Position numbers and translations under genes: made by a program
Notes under the pieces: generated by a model
What the model was told of the DNA's origin: nothing
The model's database searches: none
The model's input: only the letters and a program-made list of their open reading frames with translations
Assembly (NCBI GenBank): GCA_950022295.1
Contig: OX465600.1
Location: forward strand, 297,645,782-297,709,781
Source of the DNA: Bromus sterilis
Lineage: Eukaryota; Streptophyta; Magnoliopsida; Poales; Poaceae
Reading direction: 5' to 3'
Length of the DNA: 64,000 nt
In this document: in pieces, positions 12,641 through 22,820 of the stretch
How the letters are laid out: each line of letters begins with the position of its first letter
Numbering within the stretch: position 1 is the stretch's first letter

Positions 12641-13110
12641 TCACATGAATGAATGTTGAAACTTGAAGTATAAGTTTTGATGTGTGAGGCAATTCCATTT
12701 AAGTGGAGTATATTGCATTTGAAATGCAAATTCAAAATCCACATTTGAATTCAACTTAGCCAAGTTGTATGTGATATAGTTTGATCATCTTGAAGTATTT
12801 TCAAATGGGTATGACATGCCTCTGAAGTGTGGTTAAATTGTAGCTTAATTCCATGGTCCAAGTTGCAAGATCAATTGATTTGAATTTGAATTAAATTCAA
12901 ATAAACCAAATGACATATGCTACTGGTCCCATTTTAAATTCAACTCAAACATAGTTGAAAGTTGCATATTTGGAAAGATAATTTTTTCCTGATCATTTTT
13001 CATATATTATTTGTCCAATTTGGAGTTAATATGAATTTTCTATGAATTTCCAAAGTTTGGGGTATTTTCTGGAATTTCTGGAATTCTTTTAAAATAGAAA
13101 AACCTTTATT

Positions 13111-13140
13111 GCGCCAGCACTGCATCAGCATGACGTCAGT
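13111..13140. promoter_or_regulatory. TGACG cluster in LTR of element 2
   Basis: GCGCCAG, gcatcagca and TGACGTCA lie in one 30-base stretch, at the position matching the clusters of the other LTRs. Confidence 0.35.
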
Positions 13141-13289
13141 GGGGTTTTGACCCCGGTCAAACTGACCAGTGGGCCAGGGCTGTCAGCCTCTCATCTAATT
13201 TCCCTGTTAGATTAATCTAACAGAGAGGATTAGAGGGGGCTGGGCCCACCTGTAAGTGACCCAGGGGGGTTAGATTAGGGGCTAATCAC

Positions 13290-14216
13290 CCCGGCCACGT
13301 CAGGCTTGCCGGCGGCTAGTCGCCGGTGACCATCCGACGCGGCGGCGAAGCACGGGACGGCGGCTCCGGCCACCATTTGATGCGCTGAGACCACCAAACG
13401 GAAGCCCGAGCTCGTCCGCATCACCCAGAGCACAGCAGCGCCACCGGGGGGCACCGGAGTGATGCCGGCGACGAGCCCTAGCGGCGGCCGTGGCTCGGTG
13501 ATAACGAAGACGACGCTGCGGTGTGTTTTCGTGGGCATGCGATGGCTCGGACGAATCCTTGGAGCACCAGGAGCATGGTGGTCGTCATGGATGGGTCGAA
13601 GGGGCACGGGAACTTCCTCGCCGTCGACCATGGCGGCGACGAGCTCCTGCATTCATGGCGGATCCAGCTAGGGAGGAGGAGGGAGACGAAGGAATGGCTC
13701 GGGTGAACCGTGAGCTCACCGTGAGTTCAAAGGAGGTGGTGGCGCGGTCGGGGACGCCCTGTGGTTGTCGGAATTAAAGAAATCGCGCGGCGGCTCCGGT
13801 GAGGTCTCGGTGAAGCTTGCGTTGGCCTCGAGCTCGATTAGTCCTCCAGCTTCTCCAGATCGAGGAAGTCGACGATGGCGCGCACGATGGACATGGTCTC
13901 CAGGCTCCTCTCCGGCGTTGGCTGCGGATTCCGTCGACGGTGAACGGCGGAGGCTCTCGGGGAAGAAGGGGAAAACGAGGAGAAGGCACGAGACGAAGCG
14001 GTGATGGGGGAAAAGTGGTTCACGGTGCCACGACGTCTTTTGGCGCAAGGAGGAGGCACGGGAGGGCCTCCAGGCAGGCAAGCAGGTGGCGCCGGCGTCG
14101 GCATGCGCTCCAGCGAGCTGCTTGCCGCGCCGGGGAAGAAGACAAACGGGGGGGGGGGGGCAGCGGGCTGGGCTGGCTTGCTGGGCCGCGGGCGATGAGT
14201 TGGGCCGACTGGCCAG
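13290..14216. promoter_or_regulatory. GC-rich island in LTR of element 2
   Basis: On the plus strand (antisense to the element) the island ends in a consensus splice donor CAG|GTAAGT at 14216-14217. On the element's sense strand GGTGAGCTC occurs at 13711-13720. This is the same architecture as the other LTRs. Open frames on both strands are GC-driven and not called genes. Confidence 0.4.
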
Positions 14217-14693
14217 GTAAGTCCTTTTCCCTTTTTCTTTTCTGTTTTCTTTCTGTCATTTGTTCTGTTTAGCTAAAATAAATAGCTAAACATTTTATTA
14301 AATGCTGAAAACTTTTATGTGGCCTCATAATAATATAAACTAGCCACTCATAAACTTTCAACATTTTTAAAATTCAAATGATTTGAATTTTAAATCAAAA
14401 AGGGGTATTTCTTTAATTCCAAGGTACTGTTTGAAATTTTGAAAAATCTATGAGCATGGGGTGGGTCCCACATCACTTGATATGTGATCACACTCATTTA
14501 TAAGACTTTTCAAAACTCTAACATGAATTTTTGGAAAATATTTTTATCTGGCCTTTTGAATTAATTCATCTGGGGGGGTGTTCCTTCTCCCATTTTGATT
14601 TTGAATTTGATTTCCAAGATTTCTTTTTGAAATTTTGACATGATGTAAAGGCACTAGCTAACCCTAGCACATACCTAACAGAGGGTTCTGACA

Positions 14694-14706
14694 ACTCGCC
14701 CCCACT
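14694..14706 (-). other. Polypurine tract, element 2
   Basis: Read on the minus strand this is agtgggggcgagt, directly before the 3' LTR. It overlaps the last codon of gag-pol. Confidence 0.8.
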
Positions 14707-17700
14707 CAAAAGAATCTCGTCCCGAGATTCAGAAGTGTGCGGAGTAAGGAGGGGTACTCGGTAAGGAGACGGTCTTCCCTTTCCCATTTAGCTTCTCTTT
14801 CAGAGTGGTGTGACCATTGCACTTTCAGAAACCTAATCTTCTGACGACGAGTGACACGCTCTGCGGAATCAAGAATACGAACGGGGTATTCTCGATAAGA
14901 AAGGTCATCTTGGAGATCAAGCGTTTCATGGTCGACTTCGCGGATGGGGTCCTTGAAGCAACGCCTGAGTTGGGACACATGGAATACATCATGTACTCGG
15001 GAGAGGTGCGGCGGTAGTTCAAGTTGGTAGGCAACTTCTCCACGTTTAGCAATAATGCGGAAAGGTCCGATGTAACGTGGGGCCAACTTGCCTTTGATAC
15101 CGAAATGTTGGGTTCCCTTCAGAGGAGTAACCCGAAGGTAAGCCTTCTCATCCAGATTGTAGCTCTCTTGCCTATGATGACGATCATAGTAGCTTTTCTG
15201 ACGAGACTGGGCTGCTTTCAATTGTTCACGAACGATACGAACTTGCTCTTCTGCTTCCTTGATCGTATCCGGTCCAAAGAATTGTCTTTCACCGGTTTCA
15301 GACCAGTTTAGTGGTGTTCGACATCGTCGTCCATATAGGAGTTCAAAAGGAGCCATGTTCAGACTAGATTGAAAACTATTGTTATAAGCAAATTCGGCAA
15401 ATGGAAGAGAATTCTCCCAATTCTTTCCGAATGAGATAACACAAGCTCTGAGCATGTCTTCAAGAATTTGGTTAACCCTTTCGACTTGACCGCTAGAGTG
15501 AGGATGGAAAGCTGTACTAAAGGAGAGATGAGTTCCCATAGCACGTTGGAAGCTTCCCCAAAATCTAGAGGTGAAAAGGCTACCGCGATCAGAATTGATT
15601 TCCAAAGGAACACCGTGAAGGGACACAATTCTGGAGATGTACAAGTCTGCTAACTGGCTAGCAGTTATAGACTCGCGAACCGGAAGGAAGTGAGCAACTT
15701 TGGAAAGCCTATCTATGACAACGAAGATGGCATTGTTTCCTTTCTGGGTTCTTGGAAAGCCGGTGATGAAGTCCATACCGACTTTGTCCCATTTCCACTC
15801 GGGAATAGACAAAGGTTGAAGTGTACCAGCAGGTCTTTGATGTTCTGCCTTAATGCGACGACAAGCATCACATTCGGCAACAAATGGAGCAATGTCTCTC
15901 TTCATCCTAGTCCACCAAAATCTCTGGCGTAGATCTCGGTACATTTTTGTGCTACCGGGATGAATCGAGAGGGGTGTGTCATGGGCTTCTTTAAGGATGA
16001 GTTGCCTTAGTTCCCTATTCTTAGGTACTACCAAACGATTTTCAAAGAATACCGTTCCGTTGCTATCTGTGGAGAAACATTTAGCAACTCCGCTAGCAAT
16101 GTTCTCCTTGATCCGGCGAACACCTCGTGCACGCCTTTGGGCAACTATGATTTGATCCTCAAGAGTTGGTTTCGCCACCAAGGTAGAAAGATAGCCATGA
16201 GGAACAATCTCAAGATTGAGCTTGCGAAAGTCCTCATGAAGAAGTGGTTGATACTGCTGCAACATGAGGTTGTTACAGTACGACTTACGACTTAGTGCAT
16301 CAGCCATGACATTGGCTTTGCCTGGGGTGTAAGAAATTCCTACGTCGTAATCTTTTATCAACTCAATCCAGCGTCTTTGCCTGAGATTAAGATCTGGCTG
16401 GGTGAAAATATATTTGAGGCTTTGGTGGTCGGAAGAAATCTCACAACGATTACCAAGGAGGTAATGTCGCCAAGTTGTTAGAGCATGAACTACGGCAGCG
16501 AGTTCAAGGTCATGGGTAGGATAGTTCTCTTCATGTGGCCGCAATTGGCGTGAAGCATAAGCTACCACATGTCGATCTTGCAGAAGTATGCATCCTAACC
16601 CTTGCCGTGAGGCATTACAATAGATCTCGAAATCCCTTTTGGTGTCTGGAGGTGCAAGCACGGGTGCAGAAGTTAATCTTCTTTTTAGCTCTTGAAAGCT
16701 TTCCTCGCACTTGGAATTCCATAAGAATTTCTTATCTTTCTTGAGGAGTTCAGTTAGAGGCTTTGCAACTTTAGAAAAGTTCTCGACGAAGCGACGGCAA
16801 TAGCCGGCTAGGCCAAGAAAACTCCTAATTTGCTTAACCGATTCAGGTGGAGTCCAGTCAAGGACGGCCTGAACTCTCTCGGGATTCACAACAATGCGTT
16901 TTGCAGAAATCACGTGGCCTAAGTAGGTCACTTCTGGTAGCCAGAATTCACACTTGGAGAATTTAGCGTACAGGCGATGCTCTCTAAGCTTCATCAATAC
17001 CATCCTTAAGTGTTCGGCATGATCTCCTTCGTTCTTCGAGTAGATGAGAATATCATCAAGATAAACCACAACAAATTTATCTAGGTACTCCATGAAGATC
17101 GAATTCATCAAGTGTGAGAATGTGGCGGGGGCATTGGTTAAACCAAAGGACATGACGGTGTACTCGTAAAGACCATAACGAGTAGTAAAAGCCGTTTTGG
17201 GAATGTCCTCGTTTCGGATTCTGATCTGATGATAACCTAATCTCAAATCCATCTTGGAGAAGACGGAGGATCCTGCAAGTTGATCATAAAGATCATTGAT
17301 CCTGGGCAGTGGGTATTTGTTCTTTATCGTCGCAAAATTTAGCGGGCGATAGTCTACGCACATTCTTTCTGTTCCATCTTTCTTCTTTACGAACAGAACG
17401 GGGCAACCCCATGGCGATGAGCTAGGGCGGATGAAGCCTTTTGCCAACGAAGCATCACGTTGGGTTTTTAGCTCAGCTAACTCATGTGGGGCCATTTTAT
17501 ATGGGCGTTTGGAAATTGGTGCGGTTCCTGGAACAAGATCCACTATAAATTCTACACACCTGTCGGGTGGCATGCCCGGCAGCTCTTCAGGAAAGACATC
17601 CGGGAAGTCACGAACCACCGGAATATCTTCAAGTATGGGAAGGGGAAGTACATTCAAGGAATGCACTTGGGTTCTTGTTCTGGGTGAGGTATAGATGATT

Positions 17701-19157
17701 GTTTTGCCTGAAGGGTGGGTGAGTCTCACGGATTTGCCTCTGCAATCCAGATAGGCATTCTGTCTTGATAGCCAATCCATGCCAAGGATGACATCAATGT
17801 CTGAAGACTTGAGGGCTATGAGTGAAGCAAGGAATACTAAACCCTCAATTGCAATTTGATTACCATGGCTCACTCTATTAGTTTGCCATCTTGACCCTGG
17901 AGTTTGAATAACCATTGGGGTGGACAATTCAACAAAGGGTAACTCATGACGAAGTGCATAACTTTCCGACATGAATGAATGAGATGCTCCTGGGTCGAAA
18001 AGAACGGAAGTAGGAACATAATTGACTGGGAGCGTACCAAGAATGACATCAGTGGTGTCGTCAGTCTCTTCGGCGGCGATCTGGTTCACACGTCCATGAG
18101 TGGCGGGAGGAGCGGGTTTGGTGGTGTAGACCTTCTGGGGTGGCTTGCCACGACCATTGTTGTTGTTGTTGCCTCCGGCACGTGGTGGAGCATTCTGATG
18201 CTGGAGCTGGTTCTGGGGACACTCACGAGAATAGTGGCCTGCCTGACCACACTTGTAACAGGCTCCGAAAACAGTTCGTGGAGCTGGGTTGTTTGGTGGA
18301 GCTGGGTGGAACTGGGTGGGTGGACGAGGCACCACATAGGATGGCCTCGGTGGGTTGTTCTGGCGGAACATGCTATTGGGGATCCAGATCTTGCGCTTCT
18401 GGGAGCCAGAACTGGATGAACTGTCATCTCTAGGATGTTTGCGAAAGTCGTTGGGGGTGTTCATGTCCTCTGCTTTGATGGCCTTGTTGACAAGGACCTG
18501 GAAGGTGGCAAACTCATGAAGGTTGAGCTCGCGACGGAGTCCACTGTTGAGGCCACGACGGAACCTCTCTTGTTTCTTGGAGTCGGTGGAGACTTCTTCA
18601 GTTGCATAACGAGCAAGTCGGTTGAACTCACGACTAAACTCGTCAACGGTCCTTCTGCCTTGAGTGAGGTTACAGAACTCCTCACGCTTGCGGTCCATGA
18701 GACCCTTGGGGATGTGGTGCTCGCGGAAAGAGGTACAGAATTCCTCCCAAGATGCAGGTGGTCCATTGGGACGCATATTTAGAAAGTTCTCCCACCAAGA
18801 ACTAGCTGCACCTTTGAGGTGATAGGTGGCATAGCTGACCTTGTCGCCAGTTGCAACACGGCCTGCTTGGAGCTTCCTCTCGATGCTGCGAAGCCAGTCA
18901 TCGGCGTCAAGGGGCTCAGTGGAGTAACTAAAAACTGGGGGATGAAGCCGGATGAAGTCGTTCAGGGACACCAGCTCATTGTCCTGCTGAGTGGTGTTGC
19001 GTGCGATGACTTCCAGCAGGTGGTGAGAGTCACGGCGGTTCTTCTCGACCTCCATCAGAACTTGGGCCATCGTGGGTGGGGGTGGAAGGTTTCCTTCCTC
19101 CTGGTCATTCCCACGACCTTGGTTACGACCAACCTGGCCACGGGTTCCTTGAGACAT
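14706..19157 (-). CDS. Gag-pol polyprotein of Tekay-type chromovirus (open)
   Basis: A 1483-codon open frame. Retrotransposon gag region at about residues 40-230, CCHC knuckle (CYKCGQAGHYSREC, 300-313), aspartic protease (FDPGAS, 386-391), reverse transcriptase with YLDD (699-702), RNase H, integrase zinc finger (H1059, H1066, C1096, C1099), integrase core D1129, D1190, E1226 (35 residues between the last two), and a C-terminal chromodomain-like segment typical of the Tekay/Del clade. I chose the ATG at 19157 because it follows tttctttcag, a splice-acceptor-like site, and aligns with elements 1 and 3; an in-frame ATG 51 bases upstream exists. Oddities: the RNase H motif reads YCNAS where elements 1 and 4 read YCDAS, so the first catalytic Asp is replaced. 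The protease has D-P-G. A one-base change near the end gives a stop inside the polypurine tract. It would make the particle proteins and the enzymes for copying and integration, but the RNase H change may disable it. Confidence 0.92.
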   Translation of the reverse strand: MSQGTRGQVGRNQGRGNDQEEGNLPPPPTMAQVLMEVEKNRRDSHHLLEVIARNTTQQDNELVSLNDFIRLHPPVFSYSTEPLDADDWLRSIERKLQAGRVATGDKVSYATYHLKGAASSWWENFLNMRPNGPPASWEEFCTSFREHHIPKGLMDRKREEFCNLTQGRRTVDEFSREFNRLARYATEEVSTDSKKQERFRRGLNSGLRRELNLHEFATFQVLVNKAIKAEDMNTPNDFRKHPRDDSSSSSGSQKRKIWIPNSMFRQNNPPRPSYVVPRPPTQFHPAPPNNPAPRTVFGACYKCGQAGHYSRECPQNQLQHQNAPPRAGGNNNNNGRGKPPQKVYTTKPAPPATHGRVNQIAAEETDDTTDVILGTLPVNYVPTSVLFDPGASHSFMSESYALRHELPFVELSTPMVIQTPGSRWQTNRVSHGNQIAIEGLVFLASLIALKSSDIDVILGMDWLSRQNAYLDCRGKSVRLTHPSGKTIIYTSPRTRTQVHSLNVLPLPILEDIPVVRDFPDVFPEELPGMPPDRCVEFIVDLVPGTAPISKRPYKMAPHELAELKTQRDASLAKGFIRPSSSPWGCPVLFVKKKDGTERMCVDYRPLNFATIKNKYPLPRINDLYDQLAGSSVFSKMDLRLGYHQIRIRNEDIPKTAFTTRYGLYEYTVMSFGLTNAPATFSHLMNSIFMEYLDKFVVVYLDDILIYSKNEGDHAEHLRMVLMKLREHRLYAKFSKCEFWLPEVTYLGHVISAKRIVVNPERVQAVLDWTPPESVKQIRSFLGLAGYCRRFVENFSKVAKPLTELLKKDKKFLWNSKCEESFQELKRRLTSAPVLAPPDTKRDFEIYCNASRQGLGCILLQDRHVVAYASRQLRPHEENYPTHDLELAAVVHALTTWRHYLLGNRCEISSDHQSLKYIFTQPDLNLRQRRWIELIKDYDVGISYTPGKANVMADALSRKSYCNNLMLQQYQPLLHEDFRKLNLEIVPHGYLSTLVAKPTLEDQIIVAQRRARGVRRIKENIASGVAKCFSTDSNGTVFFENRLVVPKNRELRQLILKEAHDTPLSIHPGSTKMYRDLRQRFWWTRMKRDIAPFVAECDACRRIKAEHQRPAGTLQPLSIPEWKWDKVGMDFITGFPRTQKGNNAIFVVIDRLSKVAHFLPVRESITASQLADLYISRIVSLHGVPLEINSDRGSLFTSRFWGSFQRAMGTHLSFSTAFHPHSSGQVERVNQILEDMLRACVISFGKNWENSLPFAEFAYNNSFQSSLNMAPFELLYGRRCRTPLNWSETGERQFFGPDTIKEAEEQVRIVREQLKAAQSRQKSYYDRHHRQESYNLDEKAYLRVTPLKGTQHFGIKGKLAPRYIGPFRIIAKRGEVAYQLELPPHLSRVHDVFHVSQLRRCFKDPIREVDHETLDLQDDLSYREYPVRILDSAERVTRRQKIRFLKVQWSHHSEREAKWEREDRLLTEYPSLLRTLLNLGTRFF

Positions 19158-19486
19158 CCTGAAAGAAAAACCAAAGTCAAATAGAGTTGATTGGGAGAGT
19201 CTAAACAAGGTATTGAAGTACTGGAAGGATTACAGAGCAAAGGAAGTAATCATCTTGACAACATGGTGAAAAAGCATACAAGCCATATATTCACAAGCTG
19301 TCATACAAACCATACATCGTTTTAGTACAAGCACCAAGCTAATAGAAACGTGATGAAGATGATACATCCTTCAGAGGCACTCTGACTTCCTATACATTAT
19401 TTATCTAAGCCTCTGGAACTTAGAAACCTTGCATACAATACACTAAGATACTACTACATCATCACTAAGTAAGACCACAGGCGGTC

Positions 19487-20266
19487 TCACTCATCTCCAT
19501 CTCCATAGTAGTCCTCATAAAAGTTACCCGCGTATCCCGGTAGCTGGAGGTGACCATCGGAAAACACGGAGGCTTGTGGACCCTGATATCCATTTGGGCA
19601 AGGATGGGGCCTAGGTCCAGTGTAGGGTGGAAGCAAAGGACCACGGGATGGAAAAATGCCTCCAATCTCGGGCCAAGAAACTCGAGAAGGCATCTGGGTC
19701 CTCACTGGATAGATTGCATCAAACTCCACTGATCCAACGCTCACAAAGGGAGCCAAAAGTGTCAGTGCTCGATACAAACGAACACGAGTGGCGTGGAGCT
19801 CGAAACGGAGAGCGCGTGCATCACGATCTCTGTCACTAGCAAACCTAGCAGTCACCTGGAGTGCTGGATCCTCTGCAGAGTGATCTGAGTAGAGTCCGGT
19901 GTAATATCCCTCTTCTCCTGGAAGTGCAGCAGGGATATAGAGGAATGAAGTCTGACTCAACATGGTGTGCTCCTCTCTCAGCAGGGTAATACATGAATAT
20001 GCAGCATCCTGCACAGCCATGTTCTCGGTAACGCCAATGCCATGTCCAAAGTGGATAGGCTGGGTGACTCCAATGTGGTGCGGGTAGATCCGGACAATGC
20101 AGTGGAACTGCGTCTGGTTGAAGTCGTGGAACTGCTCCTCGATGGTGTACTCAGGGTACCATCGATATCCCACATAGGACATCATCTCGATCAACGTGGC
20201 GGGATGGCCACGCACACCGAGGCACCTGGTCAAACGAACAATCTGCCGAGGGGGAAGATCTTCCAT
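19487..20266 (-). CDS. Pre-gag accessory ORF, 259 aa, unknown function
   Basis: I do not recognise a named family. The frame sits between the primer site and gag, in the sense direction. Its ATG is preceded by ctgtttcag, a splice-acceptor-like site. A second copy (33043-33822) has the same length, no indels and about 14 differing residues, mostly mild, so the frame is preserved. Residues about 40-98 run beta-strand-like (QFHCIVRIYP), then GHGIGVTENMAVQDAAYSCI and a helix-like LLREE. This resembles the G-x-G-x-(S/T)...A..AA...L pattern of double-stranded-RNA-binding domains. Residues 140-170 are Arg-rich and helix-like. The tail is Pro/Gly/Tyr-rich and acidic. No signal peptide or membrane segment is seen. 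RNA binding is inference from pattern only. Confidence 0.7.
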   Translation of the reverse strand: MEDLPPRQIVRLTRCLGVRGHPATLIEMMSYVGYRWYPEYTIEEQFHDFNQTQFHCIVRIYPHHIGVTQPIHFGHGIGVTENMAVQDAAYSCITLLREEHTMLSQTSFLYIPAALPGEEGYYTGLYSDHSAEDPALQVTARFASDRDRDARALRFELHATRVRLYRALTLLAPFVSVGSVEFDAIYPVRTQMPSRVSWPEIGGIFPSRGPLLPPYTGPRPHPCPNGYQGPQASVFSDGHLQLPGYAGNFYEDYYGDGDE

Positions 20267-20586
20267 CTGAAACAGAAAGGAGTTTGCAAATGCATCAGAT
20301 TATGAGATAAACCTGGAATGACTCGGACAGCATAACGGCTGTAGTTGCAAGAAAAGACAATTTATTACAACATGGAAACAACAATTACATACGATGTAGT
20401 AAAACATGAAGCATAACCACTCTAACAAACCGATCACAACTTTCCTACGGCTATAAGGAAGCAAACAACGAGATGTTCTAATCAGACAGAGGAGGGCCTA
20501 GTCCTATCTTCCCGTAGAATAAGATGAGGGTGACTCAGAACTCAGAATGAAGGGGTAAGGAGAAAAAAATAAGCCTTACGTTGTTC

Positions 20587-20595
20587 CCTTATATA
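20587..20595 (-). promoter_or_regulatory. TATA-box-like site in leader of element 2
   Basis: tatataagg on the minus strand, 90 bp from the LTR end, upstream of the pre-gag ORF. This copy has lost its LTR promoter, so this would be its only core-promoter-like sequence. The leader between 20267 and 20684 codes for nothing visible. Confidence 0.45.
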
Positions 20596-20668
20596 CCCAG
20601 AGTAACTATATAACTATAGCAAGCTAGACTCAACTTCGGCCAAGGCTACTATTCCTACAGTCAGTCCT

Positions 20669-20680
20669 GCTCTGATACCA
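20669..20680 (-). other. Primer binding site, tRNA-iMet, element 2
   Basis: On the minus strand tggtatcagagc lies four bases inside the LTR end at 20685. Confidence 0.85.
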
Positions 20681-20684
20681 AGTC

Positions 20685-21080
20685 TGTCGGGACCCGGGGT
20701 TAGCGTATGCAAGTACAGTTAAGACATAGTCATATGGAGAGCCGAGAACCGCACCCACTTGTCTAAGCAGACAAGGCCAAGCACTGAACATTCTCGGAAA
20801 GCATCGTACGTGAGGGGCATCCCATCCAGGCCGGATGATCAACTGAAATGGGTCCTCATCGTCCGCACACAAGTCTAATGATATGGGTGGTGAAATCCCA
20901 TATTCAAAGACAAGTCGCCTCAACCATACTATCGACTATCTCAAAACTCTTACATAGACTTACTCCAGCCCGATCACTTAGTCGGGGTCTAGGGCGGGCT
21001 CGATCATACCACAAAGTGTGCACGAGACGGAGTCTCGAGCAATCGCATCGCGATGCCCCAAGCTGCGCACATCTAAGGGC
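20685..21080 (-). mobile_element. Truncated 5' LTR of element 2
   Basis: Matches 10609-10997 in the same orientation, with the complete LTR tip (tgtcggga) at 20685. It stops at ctaagggc (about 21080), where the sequence switches to the same family LTR in the opposite orientation. About 90 percent of this LTR is missing. Confidence 0.88.
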
Positions 21081-21831
21081 TCATCAGCAAGGCAAGAAAA
21101 CCCCCATTGATCAGGTCGATAAAATCCCACTTCCCTCTCATATCTCGCTTATGCATTGTTTAGGATGATCACCATGATAACGTTTCTATCGCATAGTTGA
21201 ACCCATATCCTTTCCATGACCTATCATCTTGTCACAGTAGTAAGCAAACCACAATCCTAGCAGATGTAGGAGTTGGTTGATATCATGTGACCCCTGCAAC
21301 TGTTACTGCTTATTGCATGCTTAGTGGTACAATGAGGTTGCTTATGATGTGAGTCGGGATGATGATAAACATGGTGTTGATGAAAGTGAAACGTGTTGGT
21401 GAATCTACCCTAATACAAGGTGAACGATGAGAGGGTGTGTAGGAGTACACAGTGGGTTGTCTCGTTGAACACCGCCCTAAGCCCGAGTTCTTGTGTAGTG
21501 ATTTAAGAAGAAGAGTACAACCACACATTGGGCTCACTGACCCCTCTCGACCTAGTACCTCACCCCGTTCGACACCCAGAAGTCGCAGTAGTTCGGAGTT
21601 CTGGTAGGGCTGTGGCACGGTCTGCGAAGTGGATGAACGACTTTTCAAGACCGGCTTTGGACCCTGCACACATCGTTTGAGGCTGTACTGGAACCTCGGC
21701 CGGACTTCCATACGGATCCCCCTCAGATAGGCGACTCTCTGGACTAGAACGAAGCTGTGGGCGAAGTGTTGTGGTGGCATCCTCGCTGTCACCTCTTGAA
21801 CGGTGACACGCAAAAGGCGGTAACTGATGAC
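21081..21831 (+). mobile_element. Fragment of Tekay-type LTR, plus orientation
   Basis: Corresponds to about 8665-9412 of the element 1 LTR. It begins at the caagcaaggc-like part of the small LTR reading frame and ends at gatgacac. It has no LTR tips and no target duplication, so it is a rearrangement product. Its left edge meets an inverted copy; its right edge meets an unrelated LTR. Confidence 0.85.
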
Positions 21832-22370
21832 ACACGGACCCATGGTCCAAGGTAGACTACTCACGACACATCCGGGAAGCGTCCATGGTGGAGGAGAAGA
21901 TCCCGGAGGTCGATCCTCCCTCCGACAGGGTGCTGGGAAGGGTTCTGACGGTGCTCCCGATCTTAGAAGCGCGGCGGCGGCGGAACAGAGGCGAGATTGT
22001 GAAATAGGGTTCTGTCTTCGGAGTTTCCCCATGACGGAGAATAAATAGTCGAAGCGGGGCAGCCAGGGGGGCCACCATGGGTCCAGGTGCCCCTGGGCCC
22101 CTAGTGGTGGCCCTCTGGCCCCACTTCGGGCTTCGGCTTCCGACACGCTGATTTTTATCTGTTTTTCCCGGATTTTTGGAGAACTTTTTATATGGGGGAA
22201 AACTGAAATATAAAAACAGCAGAAAACAGGAACTGGCACTGGGGTGCACTGAGTTTGTAGGTTAGTCCAAATATGATCAAAAGTGTATGGAAGTGTATCT
22301 AGATCATAGCAACATCACACAAAACATGCATGGAGCGAGCAGAAATTATCAATACATTTGAGACGTATAA
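21832..22370 (-). mobile_element. Fragment of Athila-like LTR
   Basis: Matches 36869-37436 (and 53053-53629) with moderate divergence. That is the promoter-side end of the minus-strand LTR that also occurs in the array at 24214-56285. It contains a TATA-like ctatttatt on the minus strand near 22045. Both ends are truncated, with the terminal ca missing. Confidence 0.8.
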
Positions 22371-22820
22371 GCCGGTGAAAAGGTGGATCGTAAGTCCACA
22401 TCCGGCTCATGTCAATTCTTGGGCAGGTCCTTATTGAGTTGGTACTCCAAGAAGCAAAATTGTGTTGCTCTATCTACCGCCGAAGCCGAGTATATTGCCA
22501 CGGGAAGTTGTTGTGCCCAATTATTATGGATGAGGCAAACTTTGATGGATTATGGTGTCAAATGTGAGAAAGTGCCTCTATTATGTGACAATGAAAGTGC
22601 AATCAAGATTGCGGATAATCCCGTGCAACATATCCGAACCAAGCATATTGATATTCGTCATCATTTTCTTCGGGATCATGTGGCACGAGAAGACATTGAG
22701 ATCTTTCATGTGGACACCGAGAAACAACTTGCGGATATTTTCACAAAGCCACTTGATGAATCAAGGTTCCGTGAGTTAAGGTATGAGATAAATATCGTGG
22801 ATCTTAGTAACTTGGGTTGA
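22371..22820 (+). pseudogene. Ty1/copia pol fragment: RNase H
   Basis: 150 codons to a TGA stop. It carries the copia RNase H signatures DRKSTSGSCQFLG, STAEAEYIATGSCC, LCDNESAIKIADNP, KHIDIRHHFLRDHV and QLADIFTKPLD, which form the C-terminal end of pol. The frame is open but 5'-truncated, since upstream sequence is a foreign LTR fragment with a stop directly before. The Sirevirus pol end at 63120 (minus) is clearly similar in the shared region. Confidence 0.9.

Larger units (their letters stand above)
10609..14693 (-). mobile_element. 3' LTR of element 2
   Basis: The inverse complement of the 4.1-kb family LTR. It starts at 10609 with gacccgggg, where the complete end seen at 20685 starts tgtcggga, so about six bases are lost. 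It ends with gagggttctgaca at 14693. It holds the GC island, the TGACG cluster and the small conserved reading frame in the usual order, reversed. A run of 12 or more G lies near 14148. Confidence 0.9.
10609..21080 (-). mobile_element. Tekay-type chromovirus, element 2
   Basis: A Ty3/gypsy element on the minus strand. In plus coordinates the order is: 3' LTR (10609-14693), polypurine tract, gag-pol, pre-gag ORF, leader with TATA box and tRNA-iMet site, and a truncated 5' LTR (20685-21080). The two LTR ends differ by only about one base over the compared first 80, which suggests a young copy. The 5' LTR has lost all but its last 396 bp, so the LTR promoter is gone. The first bases of the 3' LTR end are missing at the junction with element 1. 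It is the only Tekay-type copy here with an open gag-pol. Confidence 0.9.
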
